Below are positions 34,354-42,795 of a stretch of DNA of 55,530 nt, one piece after another; positions within the stretch are counted from its first letter, which is position 1; every line of letters begins with the position of its first letter. The notes beneath the pieces are model-generated. The model was not told where the DNA came from. It saw only the letters and a program-made list of their open reading frames with translations, and did no database searches. The position numbers and the translations under genes were made by a program. The stretch is from an uncultured Prevotella sp. (lineage in GTDB: Bacteria; Bacteroidota; Bacteroidia; Bacteroidales; Bacteroidaceae): positions 1 to 55,530 of the forward strand of contig OMXK01000017.1 of assembly GCA_900314995.1 (NCBI GenBank), read 5' to 3'.

Positions 34354-35463
34354 TTGAAAATGGAAATAGCGAAACTTGGTGAGTTCGGTCTCATCGACCG
34401 TCTTACAAAAGATATAGAGATCAAGAACGACAGCACGAAATACGGTGTGGGTGATGACTGTGCCGTACTCTCCTACCCCGACAAAGAAGTACTCGTCACC
34501 ACCGACCTGCTGATGGAGGGTGTGCATTTTGACCTGACATATATCGATCTGAAGCACCTCGGCTACAAGAGTGCGATGGTGAATATCAGCGATGTATTCG
34601 CCATGAACGGTACGCCGCGCCAGATAACCGTATCCCTGGCTGTAAGCAAGCGCTTCACCGTAGAGGATATGGAAGAATTCTATGCAGGTCTAAGACTGGC
34701 CTGCGACAAATGGGGGGTTGATATCGTAGGCGGTGACACGACAGCCAGCTATACAGGTCTGGCAATCTCGATTACCTGTATAGGTGAGGCCAGCAAGGAG
34801 GACATTGTCTACCGTAACGGTGCCAAGGACACTGACCTTATCTGCGTCAGCGGCGATCTGGGAGCTGCCTATATGGGACTCCAGCTGCTCGAACGCGAGA
34901 AGAGCGTCTATTACGGACAGGTCAATGACCTGCAGAAGAAGATCGCCGAGGCCAAAGCTGCCGGCGACAGTGCCAAAGCATCAACACTCAACAACCAGCT
35001 TGCCTCTTTTGTATTCCAGCCCGACTTCAGCGGCAAGGAATACCTGCTACAGCGCCAACTCCAGACCGAAGCCCGTGGCGACATTATCCAAAAACTCCGC
35101 GAGGCCGGCATCCATCCTACGGCAATGATGGACATATCCGACGGACTCTCATCTGAACTTATGCATATCTGCAAACAATCGGGTGTCGGTTGTCGCATTT
35201 ATGAGAAGAATATCCCCATCGACTACCAGACCGCTGTCATGGCCGAGGAGATGAACATGAACGTTACCACTTGTGCCCTCAACGGCGGCGAAGACTACGA
35301 GCTACTATTCACCGTTCCCATCGGAGATCATGAGAAAATCGAGCAGATTGACGGTATCAAGCTCATCGGACACGTTACCGATGCAAAATTCGGAAAAGTG
35401 CTCGTAACCCGTGATAATCAGGAGTTTGAGCTCAAAGCACAGGGATGGGTTCATCTCTCATAA
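34354..35463 (+). CDS. thiL: Thiamine-monophosphate kinase ThiL
   Basis: A 369-residue ThiL of the AIR-synthase/PurM fold converting TMP to thiamine diphosphate. Visible motifs are YGVGDDCAVL, TTDLLMEGVHFDL (metal-binding Asp), SAMVNISDVFAMNGTP, GGDTTAS and MMDISDGLSSEL. It is longer than the usual ~325 residues because of an insertion with coiled-coil character near residues 185-215 (VNDLQKKIAEAKAAGDSAKAS). Last gene before the tRNA-Phe promoter. Confidence 0.93.
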   Translation: MKMEIAKLGEFGLIDRLTKDIEIKNDSTKYGVGDDCAVLSYPDKEVLVTTDLLMEGVHFDLTYIDLKHLGYKSAMVNISDVFAMNGTPRQITVSLAVSKRFTVEDMEEFYAGLRLACDKWGVDIVGGDTTASYTGLAISITCIGEASKEDIVYRNGAKDTDLICVSGDLGAAYMGLQLLEREKSVYYGQVNDLQKKIAEAKAAGDSAKASTLNNQLASFVFQPDFSGKEYLLQRQLQTEARGDIIQKLREAGIHPTAMMDISDGLSSELMHICKQSGVGCRIYEKNIPIDYQTAVMAEEMNMNVTTCALNGGEDYELLFTVPIGDHEKIEQIDGIKLIGHVTDAKFGKVLVTRDNQEFELKAQGWVHLS

Positions 35464-35494
35464 ACAATTTTTTTAGAAAAAAGTATCAGAAATA

Positions 35495-35526
35495 TTTGGT
35501 GGGTTCAAAAAAAGTTAGTACCTTTG
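35495..35526 (+). promoter_or_regulatory. Promoter of tRNA-Phe
   Basis: TTTG at 35495-35498, 20 bp, then TACCTTTG at 35519-35526: a full Bacteroidota consensus 33 bp before the tRNA. Confidence 0.7.
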
Positions 35527-35558
35527 CACCCGCAAACGAAAGGATTGCGACCGAAATT

Positions 35559-35631
35559 GGTGCCTTAGCTCAGTTGGTAGAGCATCGGACTGAAAATCCG
35601 TGTGTCCCCGGTTCGATTCCTGGAGGTACCA
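35559..35631 (+). tRNA. tRNA-Phe (GAA)
   Basis: A 73-nt tRNA without encoded CCA. The acceptor stem GGTGCCT pairs with AGGTACC (35624-35630), discriminator A at 35631. The D arm is GCTC/GAGC, and the anticodon stem CGGA/TCCG holds the loop CTGAAAA with anticodon GAA. The T arm contains GGTTCGATTCC. There is a T-T mismatch at pair 27-43. Confidence 0.95.
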
Positions 35632-35645
35632 CTCCTCCTTTCATT

Positions 35646-35684
35646 AGCCCGGTTTCGCGTGATGGCGGCCGGGTTTTCTTTTTT
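35646..35684 (+). terminator. Terminator after tRNA-Phe
   Basis: A 7-bp stem (35646-35652 with 35669-35675) followed by a T-rich run, 15 bp past the tRNA. Confidence 0.7.
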
Positions 35685-35704
35685 ACCTAAAACTGATAAG
35701 TATT

Positions 35705-36535
35705 ATGGGAATAGTCATTGGTATTGATGTGGGTATCTCAACCACAAAGATTGTCGGAATCAAGAACGGAAAGGTTTCTGCACCTATCAGTATTACCGCT
35801 GCCGACCCTATCACATCTCTGTATGGTGCTTTCGGCAAATATCTGCACGACAACGAAATCGACTTGAAAGATGTGGAGCAAGTAATGCTTACCGGCGTGG
35901 GGGCAGCTTATATCGACACACCCATTTACGGATTACCTACGTCAAAATCCGAGGAGTTCATGGCCGATGGTCTCGGTGCCCGCTTCGAATCGAAACTTGA
36001 CCATACGATTGTAGTCTCTATGGGTACAGGTACATCCTTTGTCATGTGCGACGGCGACAAGATGCGTCACATTGGCGGTATCGGTGTTGGCGGCGGCACA
36101 TTGAAAGGACTGGCCCGCATTATGCTCAATACCGGTGACATCAAACAGGTAGCCGAAATGGCCAAGCACGGCAATGTCCGTAACATTGATCTCACAATCG
36201 GCGACATCAGTGCCCAACCCCTGCCTGGACTTCCGGTGGACACCACAGCTTCAAACTTCGCCCGTGCACAGACTGATGCCACCAAAGAAGACATTGCTGC
36301 CGGACTTATCAAGATGGTGCTCCAAAGCATCGGCTCTGCCGCTTGGCTGGCATCTCTGGGCAGTGACATCCGCGATTTCGTACTCATCGGCAAGTTATCC
36401 AAATTACCCCAATGCAAGGAAGTCTTCCCTGCCCTGGAAAAACTCTACAATATCCGTTTCCACACTCCCAAGTATTCCGAGTACTGCACCGCTATCGGTG
36501 CCGCCCTCGACTACACGATCAATTCGAACAAATGA
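35705..36535 (+). CDS. coaW: Type II pantothenate kinase
   Basis: A 276-residue ASKHA-fold kinase resembling type II (eukaryote/staphylococcal-like) pantothenate kinase, the first step to coenzyme A. Seen: the phosphate-1 loop GIDVGISTTKIVGI, the Glu-containing segment EEFMADGLGARF, the phosphate-2 segment VVSMGTGTSFV, HIGGIGVGGGTLKGLARI (the type II PanK Gly-rich motif) and C-terminal TAIGAAL (adenosine motif). Its stop overlaps the start of the rhodanese lipoprotein (ATGA), so the two are translationally coupled. Confidence 0.88.
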   Translation: MGIVIGIDVGISTTKIVGIKNGKVSAPISITAADPITSLYGAFGKYLHDNEIDLKDVEQVMLTGVGAAYIDTPIYGLPTSKSEEFMADGLGARFESKLDHTIVVSMGTGTSFVMCDGDKMRHIGGIGVGGGTLKGLARIMLNTGDIKQVAEMAKHGNVRNIDLTIGDISAQPLPGLPVDTTASNFARAQTDATKEDIAAGLIKMVLQSIGSAAWLASLGSDIRDFVLIGKLSKLPQCKEVFPALEKLYNIRFHTPKYSEYCTAIGAALDYTINSNK

Positions 36536-36912
36536 AGAATATATTAGCCCTCCTTCTGGCCGCCTTTGGACTGAATACAGCCTGCAGCCAAAACTTTGAG
36601 AATATGGAAGTAAAAGAGTTTGCAGAACTGATTGCAGACTCCAACGTAGTTGTCCTCGATGTACGCACAGCCGATGAATATGCTGAGGGGCATATCAATG
36701 GAGCCATTCTCATCGATCAGTTCAAAAGCGACTTTTTGGAGCAAGCCAAGGCAAAGTTGCCTACAGAGAAGACGATTGCCGTCTATTGCCGTAGCGGTCG
36801 CCGTTCTGCCAATGCAGCAGGCATTCTAGCCAAAGAAGGCTACAAGCCCGTCAACCTCAAAGGAGGCATTATCGCTTGGCGGAAAGAAAACCAACCCGTC
36901 ACGCAAGATTAG
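36532..36912 (+). CDS. Exported rhodanese-domain lipoprotein
   Basis: A 126-residue protein with a lipoprotein signal (MKNILALLLAAFGLNTAC, lipobox NTAC) and a single rhodanese domain: VVVLDVRTADEYAEGHINGA and the active-site loop CRSGRRSANAAGIL with catalytic Cys, then NLKGGIIAW. Rhodaneses transfer sulfane sulfur; a lipid-anchored one is periplasmic. The ATG overlaps the coaW TGA by four bases, which decides the start and implies coupled translation. The reason for pairing with a cytoplasmic CoA enzyme is unclear. Confidence 0.87.
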   Translation: MKNILALLLAAFGLNTACSQNFENMEVKEFAELIADSNVVVLDVRTADEYAEGHINGAILIDQFKSDFLEQAKAKLPTEKTIAVYCRSGRRSANAAGILAKEGYKPVNLKGGIIAWRKENQPVTQD

Positions 36913-36940
36913 CAGGAGACTCCGTCGGAGAATCTCCTGC
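36912..36940. terminator. Hairpin between convergent genes
   Basis: An 8-bp stem (36912-36919 with 36933-36940) with an inner CTCCG/CGGAG element. It has no strong T run on either side, so termination may be weak or aided. Lies between the rhodanese gene (+) and the PNPOx-like gene (-). Confidence 0.5.
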
Positions 36941-36955
36941 CCTGTGCTGATTCTG

Positions 36956-37504
36956 TCAGAAATTCACTTTACGTTCCGGACCCGCGAAGGAACAGAAACG
37001 AGCTGTGACATTGGTCATGTAGAGCACGGCCATATTATCATCGTCGGCCTTATACATCGACTTCAGCCCTTCGTTCCGGTTCAGGAACTCCTCCTTCACG
37101 CTAAGCGTCTCGTCGTTGACGAGTGTTCCTGTCACGCGCATCCATTCGCTGCCCGACTTTTTCAGGGCGCAGATCTCGAACTTGCCATTCTTGGCCATCT
37201 GCTTGTAAACATCCTTCACCTTGCCCGTCATGATGTAAAGACGGCCATCGATAATCTCTGAAACGCCGAATGCACGTACATGAGGCTGATCGCCATCGGC
37301 TGTGGCAATGAAGAATGCACCGCATTCCTTCAAATAAGCCTGTACCTCTTTCATGTTTGATTCTTTCATTTCCTGACTGATTGTGTCGTTAGTTACTACT
37401 TCGTCTGTCACTTCAGCGCTCTCCGTTTCAGGAGCAGCCGTCTGTTTGTTACCACATGCTGCAAGGATGATCAGGGCAGCAAAAGCGAATAAAATCTGTT
37501 TCAT
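36956..37504 (-). CDS. Exported lipoprotein with PNPOx-like flavin-binding split-barrel domain
   Basis: A 182-residue protein with a lipoprotein signal (MKQILFAFAALIILAAC) and an acidic spacer. A pyridoxamine-5'-phosphate-oxidase-like split barrel follows: YLKECGAFFIATADGDQPHVRAFGV, the GRLYIMTGKVKDVYKQMAKNGKFEIC segment, and WMRVTGTLV. These are the usual FMN or F420 binding positions of small PNPOx-family proteins, which are usually cytoplasmic; the signal peptide makes this a periplasmic redox or haem/flavin-handling candidate. The substrate cannot be named. Transcribed alone, convergent with the rhodanese gene. Confidence 0.8.
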   Translation of the reverse strand: MKQILFAFAALIILAACGNKQTAAPETESAEVTDEVVTNDTISQEMKESNMKEVQAYLKECGAFFIATADGDQPHVRAFGVSEIIDGRLYIMTGKVKDVYKQMAKNGKFEICALKKSGSEWMRVTGTLVNDETLSVKEEFLNRNEGLKSMYKADDDNMAVLYMTNVTARFCSFAGPERKVNF

Positions 37505-37608
37505 TTCTATAATACGATTAAAAACACTGGCAAAATTACGAAGAAATGGCGAATTACTGCAAGCTTTTCGTCACAATTTGAGAATTATTAGTATTTGGAG
37601 AACAGACG

Positions 37609-38337
37609 CTATAGTCTGAATCTGCGCCAAAGCCAATTGGGGATAAGCCTCCAGAAGAAAGTAAGAATCCGATAACGCAGATCTATGATTCGGACATGAC
37701 GCCGTTTATAGATACTGCCGACAATATCGCGTGCCACAGCTGAAGGTTGCAACAACATGGGATATTTGAAGTCGCCGTTAAGCAATGCCGTATCCACGAA
37801 ACCTGGACGGATGTCAGTAAACCGGATACGAAGGCCAGACTGACGAGACTGTTGCTCCAAGGCTTGCAAATAGGTGGCCTGCAAGGCTTTGGTGGCCGAA
37901 TAGGCAGGCGCAGGCCCCAGTCCTTTGGTGCCGGCAATCGAAGTAATGGATGCAATGTGCCCTTCGCCTCGCTGAGCGAAATACCTGTACGCTGTACCAA
38001 TCATCCTTGTGAAACCTACGGCATTGGTCTCCATCGTGCGTAATTCGATATCTGCCTTCAAGTTGCGGTTTTGCCTGCCGATGCCTGAAGCATGGAAGTA
38101 AAGATCCATACCTCCGAGTTCATCAATGAGACAGAGCAACCGTTCGCCGGCATCAGGCTGTGTGACGTCGATAGCCATCACCTTGATGCGTTCAGGAGCC
38201 ATCGCCTTCAGTTCCAGCAGTTTATCCTCGCGTCGTGCAGCTATTCCCAGCTGCCAGCCATCAGAGAGCAGCACCTTGGCAACCTCCATACCGATGCCCG
38301 AACTGGCTCCTACAATAATCGCTTTCTTACCTTTCAT
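37609..38337 (-). CDS. SDR-family short-chain oxidoreductase
   Basis: A 242-residue classical SDR. Cofactor motif: VGASSGIGMEVAKVL (TGxxxGIG). Active site: Ser in ITSIAGTKG and YSATK (YxxxK). Substrate region near RFTDIRPGFVDTAL. The C-terminal 40 residues add a basic membrane-like tail (FFWRLIPNWLWRRFRL). Coenzyme NADP is suggested by AARREDK after the second strand. Substrate unknown. The region upstream is the long non-coding inverted repeat. Confidence 0.87.
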   Translation of the reverse strand: MKGKKAIIVGASSGIGMEVAKVLLSDGWQLGIAARREDKLLELKAMAPERIKVMAIDVTQPDAGERLLCLIDELGGMDLYFHASGIGRQNRNLKADIELRTMETNAVGFTRMIGTAYRYFAQRGEGHIASITSIAGTKGLGPAPAYSATKALQATYLQALEQQSRQSGLRIRFTDIRPGFVDTALLNGDFKYPMLLQPSAVARDIVGSIYKRRHVRIIDLRYRILTFFWRLIPNWLWRRFRL

Positions 38338-38513
38338 CCTTTTTTCTTATTACTACTGCAAAAGTAAGAAGATAATCCCAAACTGCCAAATGTTTTACGA
38401 AGTATTTGCTTCATCGCCGTTTTCCCATGTCACCAAGCCAATGAGCATCTGACTCTGGCCAAAGCCCAATACGACTCCAAAATTCATACAATTCAAAATT
38501 GACAGAAGGTATT

Positions 38514-39042
38514 AAAATTTTAAAATATACTGACATCCGACACGAAATTTTAATAACTTCCTTATTTTAAGCATATTATATTCATCTTATATTCTATATA
38601 CTGACACTATTACTGGCACTATACTGACACGAAATGACCATTTACTGACATCAGACGCCCTATTATTAGCAACTTTTACGCCATTACTATATGACTATTG
38701 CTTTGAGTATACCTTTCTAATGGCCTACTTATTGCCGCCACTAGCTTTGTCGTAACACGATCAGTAAATTCTCTAGAGAATTTTATGGTTTACTTACGAG
38801 AAACCCTTTGTTTATCGTAATGAAACGTGTAGTTTGGTACGCTATAAATTGTAGTTTATTAGTAAGGCATCATGCCTCATACTGATAGTGTTAATGCCTA
38901 AAATCGTGTCAGTATATGGCAATTTGTGTCAGTATAGTGTCAGTAATAGTGTCAGTAATTAAGCATTTCAAATTATGTAAATTGCAGAATATCAACCATG
39001 TACAACAAAATAGTGTCGGATGTCGGTATATTCTTAAATTTT
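38514..39042. repeat. Nested inverted repeat (fold-back element) with TACTGACAC-type units
   Basis: The 883-bp gap between the SDR gene and the MFS gene (38338-39220) holds no credible gene but has a symmetric layout centred near 38778. The outer arms are 38514-38543 and 39013-39042 (27/30 identical inverted). The inner arms are 38600-38630 and 38926-38956 (30/31 identical). A weaker pair of matching stretches lies inside these. The repeated unit is ACTGACAC or its complement GTGTCAGT. An 18-bp perfect palindrome (38766-38783) sits at the centre. The sequence is AT-rich and unlike its neighbours. It could be a MITE-like fold-back element, a cluster of protein-binding sites (iteron-like) or a remnant replicon. 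No flanking target-site duplication was identified. Confidence 0.6.
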
Positions 39043-39190
39043 TGAATAAAGAGAAGATAGAACATTGATTAATAGAAAGCGAGAAAACCGACTCTAGCAA
39101 CAGGCGTTTGGGGATGGACAGAGTTCTTCTGAAATAAACAAATAAATATTAAGAAAAAAGAAAAGATACACATAATTGGATTATTATTCA

Positions 39191-39198
39191 TACCTTTG
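39191..39198 (+). promoter_or_regulatory. Predicted -7 element of the MFS-UvrA-like operon
   Basis: TACCTTTG, exact match, 22 bp before the ATG at 39221. The nearest TTG is only 12 bp upstream, so no proper -33 box. Confidence 0.45.
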
Positions 39199-39220
39199 CA
39201 ACGGCAATTCTAGATGATTT

Positions 39221-40414
39221 ATGACTGGCACGGAAAAACTGTGGAACAAGAACTACTGTAAGGTGATGACGGCGAACTTCTCGCTGTTCTTTGCGTTCTA
39301 TGTGCTCACGCCATTGCTGCCGCTCTATCTGAGCGAGCATTTCGGCGCAACAAAGGACGTCATCGGTCTCGTGCTCTCGGGATATACAATCACCGCACTG
39401 GTATTCCGCCCGTTCAGCGGCTATTTCGTGGACTCTTTTCCGCGTAAGACGGTGCTGATGGTCTGCTTCAGTGCATTTTCCATCTTCTTCGCCGGCTATC
39501 TGGCTGCTTCCACCTTATTATTATTTACCATCGTGAGGACCCTTCATGGAGGACCTTTCGGCGGACTGACGGTAGCCAACTCTACGGCAGCCATCGATGT
39601 ACTGCCATCGAGTCGTCGCACGGAGGGCATCGGCTATTACGGACTGAGCAATAACCTGGCGATGGCCGTTGCCCCTACTATCGGCATCTGGATATATCAA
39701 TTGACTGACAGTTTTGAGTTTCTCTTCTGGCTGGCGCTGATTGTGGCCTGCGGCGGCTGGATGGTCGATGCTACGGTCGTGTTTCCCGAAAAGGAGATCG
39801 TAAGGAACAAGTCGAAACTGTCGTTCGATCGCTTCTTCCTTGTGCGAGGTTGGTTGCTGGGCTTAAATATGGTGGCCTTCGGCTTCAGTTTTGGTGTGCT
39901 GAGTAACTATCTGGCCATCTATGGCAAGGAGGTGATGGGCATCACAGGGGGAACAGGCACTTATTTCATGCTCTGTTCCGTCGGACTGATTGCCTCGCGA
40001 CTACAAGGAGGCAAGGCTTTGCGCCAAGGAAGACTCACGCGAAACGCAGGAGAAGGAATGGTCATCTCACTCATTGGCTATACCTTATTTATATTAGTGC
40101 CTGGCTGGATAGGCTATTACGGCTCGGCGCTGCTTATCGGTCTCGGCAACGGTCACATGTGGCCTGCCTTCCAGAACATGACCATCAATGTGGCACACAG
40201 CAACCAACGCGGCACAGCCAACTCCACCATCCTCATCTCATGGGACATCGGTATGGGACTGGGCATCCTGCTGGGCGGTATTATTGCCGAACTGCTCAGC
40301 TATAGTGCTGCCTTTTGGACTGTAGTCATCGTCAATAGTGCGGGTGTTGCCACCTTTTTTTTAGCCACGAAGGCTTTCTTCCTGAAGCGCAACCTGAATG
40401 ATACAGTCAGATGA
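39221..40414 (+). CDS. Major facilitator superfamily transporter
   Basis: A 397-residue MFS protein with about 12 transmembrane helices. The motif A-type loop FRPFSGYFVDSFPRKTVL follows helix 2, HGGPFGGLTVANSTAAIDVLPSSRRTEGIGYYG lies between helices 4 and 5 as in drug-efflux MFS proteins, and a second-half glycine-rich region follows. It is 27 bp upstream of a UvrA-like ATPase gene and almost surely cotranscribed. Substrate not identifiable; the pairing suggests resistance to a DNA-active compound. Confidence 0.85.
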   Translation: MTGTEKLWNKNYCKVMTANFSLFFAFYVLTPLLPLYLSEHFGATKDVIGLVLSGYTITALVFRPFSGYFVDSFPRKTVLMVCFSAFSIFFAGYLAASTLLLFTIVRTLHGGPFGGLTVANSTAAIDVLPSSRRTEGIGYYGLSNNLAMAVAPTIGIWIYQLTDSFEFLFWLALIVACGGWMVDATVVFPEKEIVRNKSKLSFDRFFLVRGWLLGLNMVAFGFSFGVLSNYLAIYGKEVMGITGGTGTYFMLCSVGLIASRLQGGKALRQGRLTRNAGEGMVISLIGYTLFILVPGWIGYYGSALLIGLGNGHMWPAFQNMTINVAHSNQRGTANSTILISWDIGMGLGILLGGIIAELLSYSAAFWTVVIVNSAGVATFFLATKAFFLKRNLNDTVR

Positions 40415-40441
40415 TAATACGACCCTCTTCCGTCTAACAAT

Positions 40442-42742
40442 ATGTGTATGAACAAACAAAACAATATCATCATTCGCGGGGCACGGGAGAACAATCTGAA
40501 GGAAGTCTCCCTGAAGATTCCCAAGCACCAGATCACTATTTTCACGGGTGTTTCGGGCTCAGGCAAGAGTTCATTGGTACTCGACACCATCGCTGCAAAG
40601 TCGAGACGCGAACTGAATGACACATTCCCCACCTTCGTACAGCAGTACCTTCCCAAATACGGCCGTCCTCACGTTGACGCCATCGAGGGGCTTCCCATCG
40701 CCATCGTGATCGACCAGAAGAAGCCCGCCAACAATTCACGGTCCACCGTGGGCACCTATACAGACATCTATGCCCTCATCCGACTGTTGTTCTCGCGTGT
40801 CGGGAAACCGTTTGTAGGCTACGCCGAGTCGTTCAGTTTCAACCATCCTGAGGGCAGTTGTCCACGCTGTTCAGGACTGGGTGAAATCCGCGAGCTCGAC
40901 ATTCACAAGCTCGTAGACTTCGACAAGAGCCTCAACGATGAGGACACCATCCACTACATTGCCTTCGGCAAAGGTGGCTGGCGATGGATACGCTATGCAC
41001 ACAGCGGTCTCTTCGATCTCGACAAGAAGATACGAGACTATTCGCCTGAGGAGTTGGAACTCTTCCTGAACAGTCCGCAGATACGCCTGAAGAATCCACC
41101 GTCAAACTGGCCTAAAAGCGCTAAGTACGAGGGACTCATCCCTCGCATGTATCGCAGTATCATCAATTCCGAGGAAGGCTTGCTTCATGCCGCCGTACTG
41201 AACCCGATGCTACGGATGGGCACTTGTCCCGACTGTGGAGGCACTCGCCTGAGTCCTCGCGTACTTTCCTGTAAGATCGAAGGCAAGAACATCGCTGAAG
41301 TCTGTTCGTTGTCAATTACAAAACTCAACAGATGGATACGCTCGTTGACAGACCCCCTAGCCATAGACCTAAAGGCTGCCATCGGGGCTCGTCTGACAGC
41401 CTTGGAGGAAATCGGCTTGGGATACTTGAGTCTCGATCGCGCAGTAGGGACGCTCTCAGGTGGTGAGGCCCAGCGCTGTAAGATTGCCAAATACATCAAC
41501 TCGTCACTCTGCGATGTGCTTTACATCCTCGACGAGCCAAGCACAGGTCTGCACAACCACGATATCGAACTGATGAAGCACTCTGTACAGCAACTGCGCG
41601 ACCACGGGAACACCGTCATTCTTGTGGAACACCACAAAGAGATGATCCGCATAGCCGATTACATTGTCGACATGGGCCCTGGCCCCGGCATCGACGGTGG
41701 GCGTATCGTGTTTCAAGGCACCTACGACCAACTGTTGAAGAGCGGCACCAGCACAGGCGAAGTGTTAGGTAAAAGCGGTGATTTCAAGGCTCATCCGCGT
41801 GAAATGAAAGCGCATTTTCCGCTCTGTCATGCTACCCTGCACAACTTGAAAGATGTCAGCATCGATCTGCCTCTCGGTATCTTTGGCGTTGTGGCTGGCG
41901 TGGCAGGTTCCGGAAAAAGTTCACTTATGGAATGTTTCCGCCACACCTACCCCCAGCCTGAACAGATTGTATATATCAGTCAGAAGAACATTGGTGTAAG
42001 CCTGCGCTCTACACCCGCCACTTATATGGACGTGGCAGGAGATATCCGTAAGATCTTCGCCAAGAGACACAAGAAGAAAGAGACTTGCTTTGCCTTCAAC
42101 GGTCAGGGTGCTTGTCCTGTGTGTGGCGGCAAAGGTGTCATCATATCCGAGATGGCCTTCATGGATAACATCGAAACCGTCTGTGAGGCCTGCGGCGGAC
42201 TGCGCTATTCAAAGGAGGCTCTACAATACACCATCAAAGGCGATAAGCTGGAGGAGAACGGACAGACACATGAGACGGAACTGAACATCGCTGAGGTGAT
42301 GGACCTCTCAGTACGCCTGGCAAGTACCTTCTTCAAAGGAACCGCCATAGAGGAAAAACTTCGCCCGATGATGAGTGTCGGTCTTGGTTATCTTCATCTG
42401 AACCAAGCCCTCTCAACGCTTTCCGGCGGAGAGCTCCAGCGTTTAAAGATGGCCTCATATCTTGGTGAACAGGGGAAAGTCTTTATCGTTGACGAGCCTA
42501 CCGACGGTCTGCATCTAAAGGATGTCCATCGCATCATAACACTCTTTGAGGCAATGGTAGATAAGGGTAACACGGTTTACGTCATCGAGCACAATACTGA
42601 TGTCATCAAAGCCGCCGACTACGTTATAGAACTAGGTCCTGGTGCTGGCGAGGAAGGCGGAGAGGTTATCTACACTGGTACGCCTCAAGGGTTACTCTCC
42701 TGTACTCTATCCGTTACTGCACGCTATCTGGCTGATCAATAA
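40442..42742 (+). CDS. UvrA-like dual ABC ATPase, shortened (class lacking UvrB-binding region)
   Basis: A 766-residue UvrA-family protein, against ~940 for canonical UvrA. Both ABC cassettes are present: Walker A GVSGSGKSS near residues 40 and 480 (GVAGSGKSSLME), signature LSGGEAQRCKIA and LSGGELQRLKMA, Walker B DVLYILDEPSTGLHN and VFIVDEPTDGLHL. Zinc-finger cysteines CPRCSGLGE, CPDCGG and CPVCGGKG/CEACGG are retained. The shorter length suggests loss of part of the UvrB-interaction/insertion region, as in UvrA2 and drug-resistance UvrA homologues. It follows the MFS gene by 27 bp. A role in protection from a DNA-binding drug is plausible; the true UvrA of excision repair is probably elsewhere. 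Confidence 0.83.
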   Translation: MCMNKQNNIIIRGARENNLKEVSLKIPKHQITIFTGVSGSGKSSLVLDTIAAKSRRELNDTFPTFVQQYLPKYGRPHVDAIEGLPIAIVIDQKKPANNSRSTVGTYTDIYALIRLLFSRVGKPFVGYAESFSFNHPEGSCPRCSGLGEIRELDIHKLVDFDKSLNDEDTIHYIAFGKGGWRWIRYAHSGLFDLDKKIRDYSPEELELFLNSPQIRLKNPPSNWPKSAKYEGLIPRMYRSIINSEEGLLHAAVLNPMLRMGTCPDCGGTRLSPRVLSCKIEGKNIAEVCSLSITKLNRWIRSLTDPLAIDLKAAIGARLTALEEIGLGYLSLDRAVGTLSGGEAQRCKIAKYINSSLCDVLYILDEPSTGLHNHDIELMKHSVQQLRDHGNTVILVEHHKEMIRIADYIVDMGPGPGIDGGRIVFQGTYDQLLKSGTSTGEVLGKSGDFKAHPREMKAHFPLCHATLHNLKDVSIDLPLGIFGVVAGVAGSGKSSLMECFRHTYPQPEQIVYISQKNIGVSLRSTPATYMDVAGDIRKIFAKRHKKKETCFAFNGQGACPVCGGKGVIISEMAFMDNIETVCEACGGLRYSKEALQYTIKGDKLEENGQTHETELNIAEVMDLSVRLASTFFKGTAIEEKLRPMMSVGLGYLHLNQALSTLSGGELQRLKMASYLGEQGKVFIVDEPTDGLHLKDVHRIITLFEAMVDKGNTVYVIEHNTDVIKAADYVIELGPGAGEEGGEVIYTGTPQGLLSCTLSVTARYLADQ

Positions 42743-42760
42743 CCATCAGGAACATATAAG

Positions 42761-42784
42761 AAATCCCCGCCGAAGCGGGGATTT
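42761..42784. terminator. Bidirectional terminator between uvrA-like gene and lactate permease
   Basis: A perfect 10-bp stem (42761-42770 with 42775-42784), 4-nt loop, A/T flanks, between two convergent genes. Confidence 0.85.
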
Positions 42785-42795
42785 ACTCTTACTTA

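Noticed and set aside
35445-35690. Plus-strand frame across the tRNA-Phe gene
   Set aside because: It is the tRNA and its flanks read as protein; the tRNA fold and promoter explain the sequence.
38909-39100. Short frame within the inverted repeat
   Set aside because: It reads through the repeat arms, has no start context and no family resemblance.
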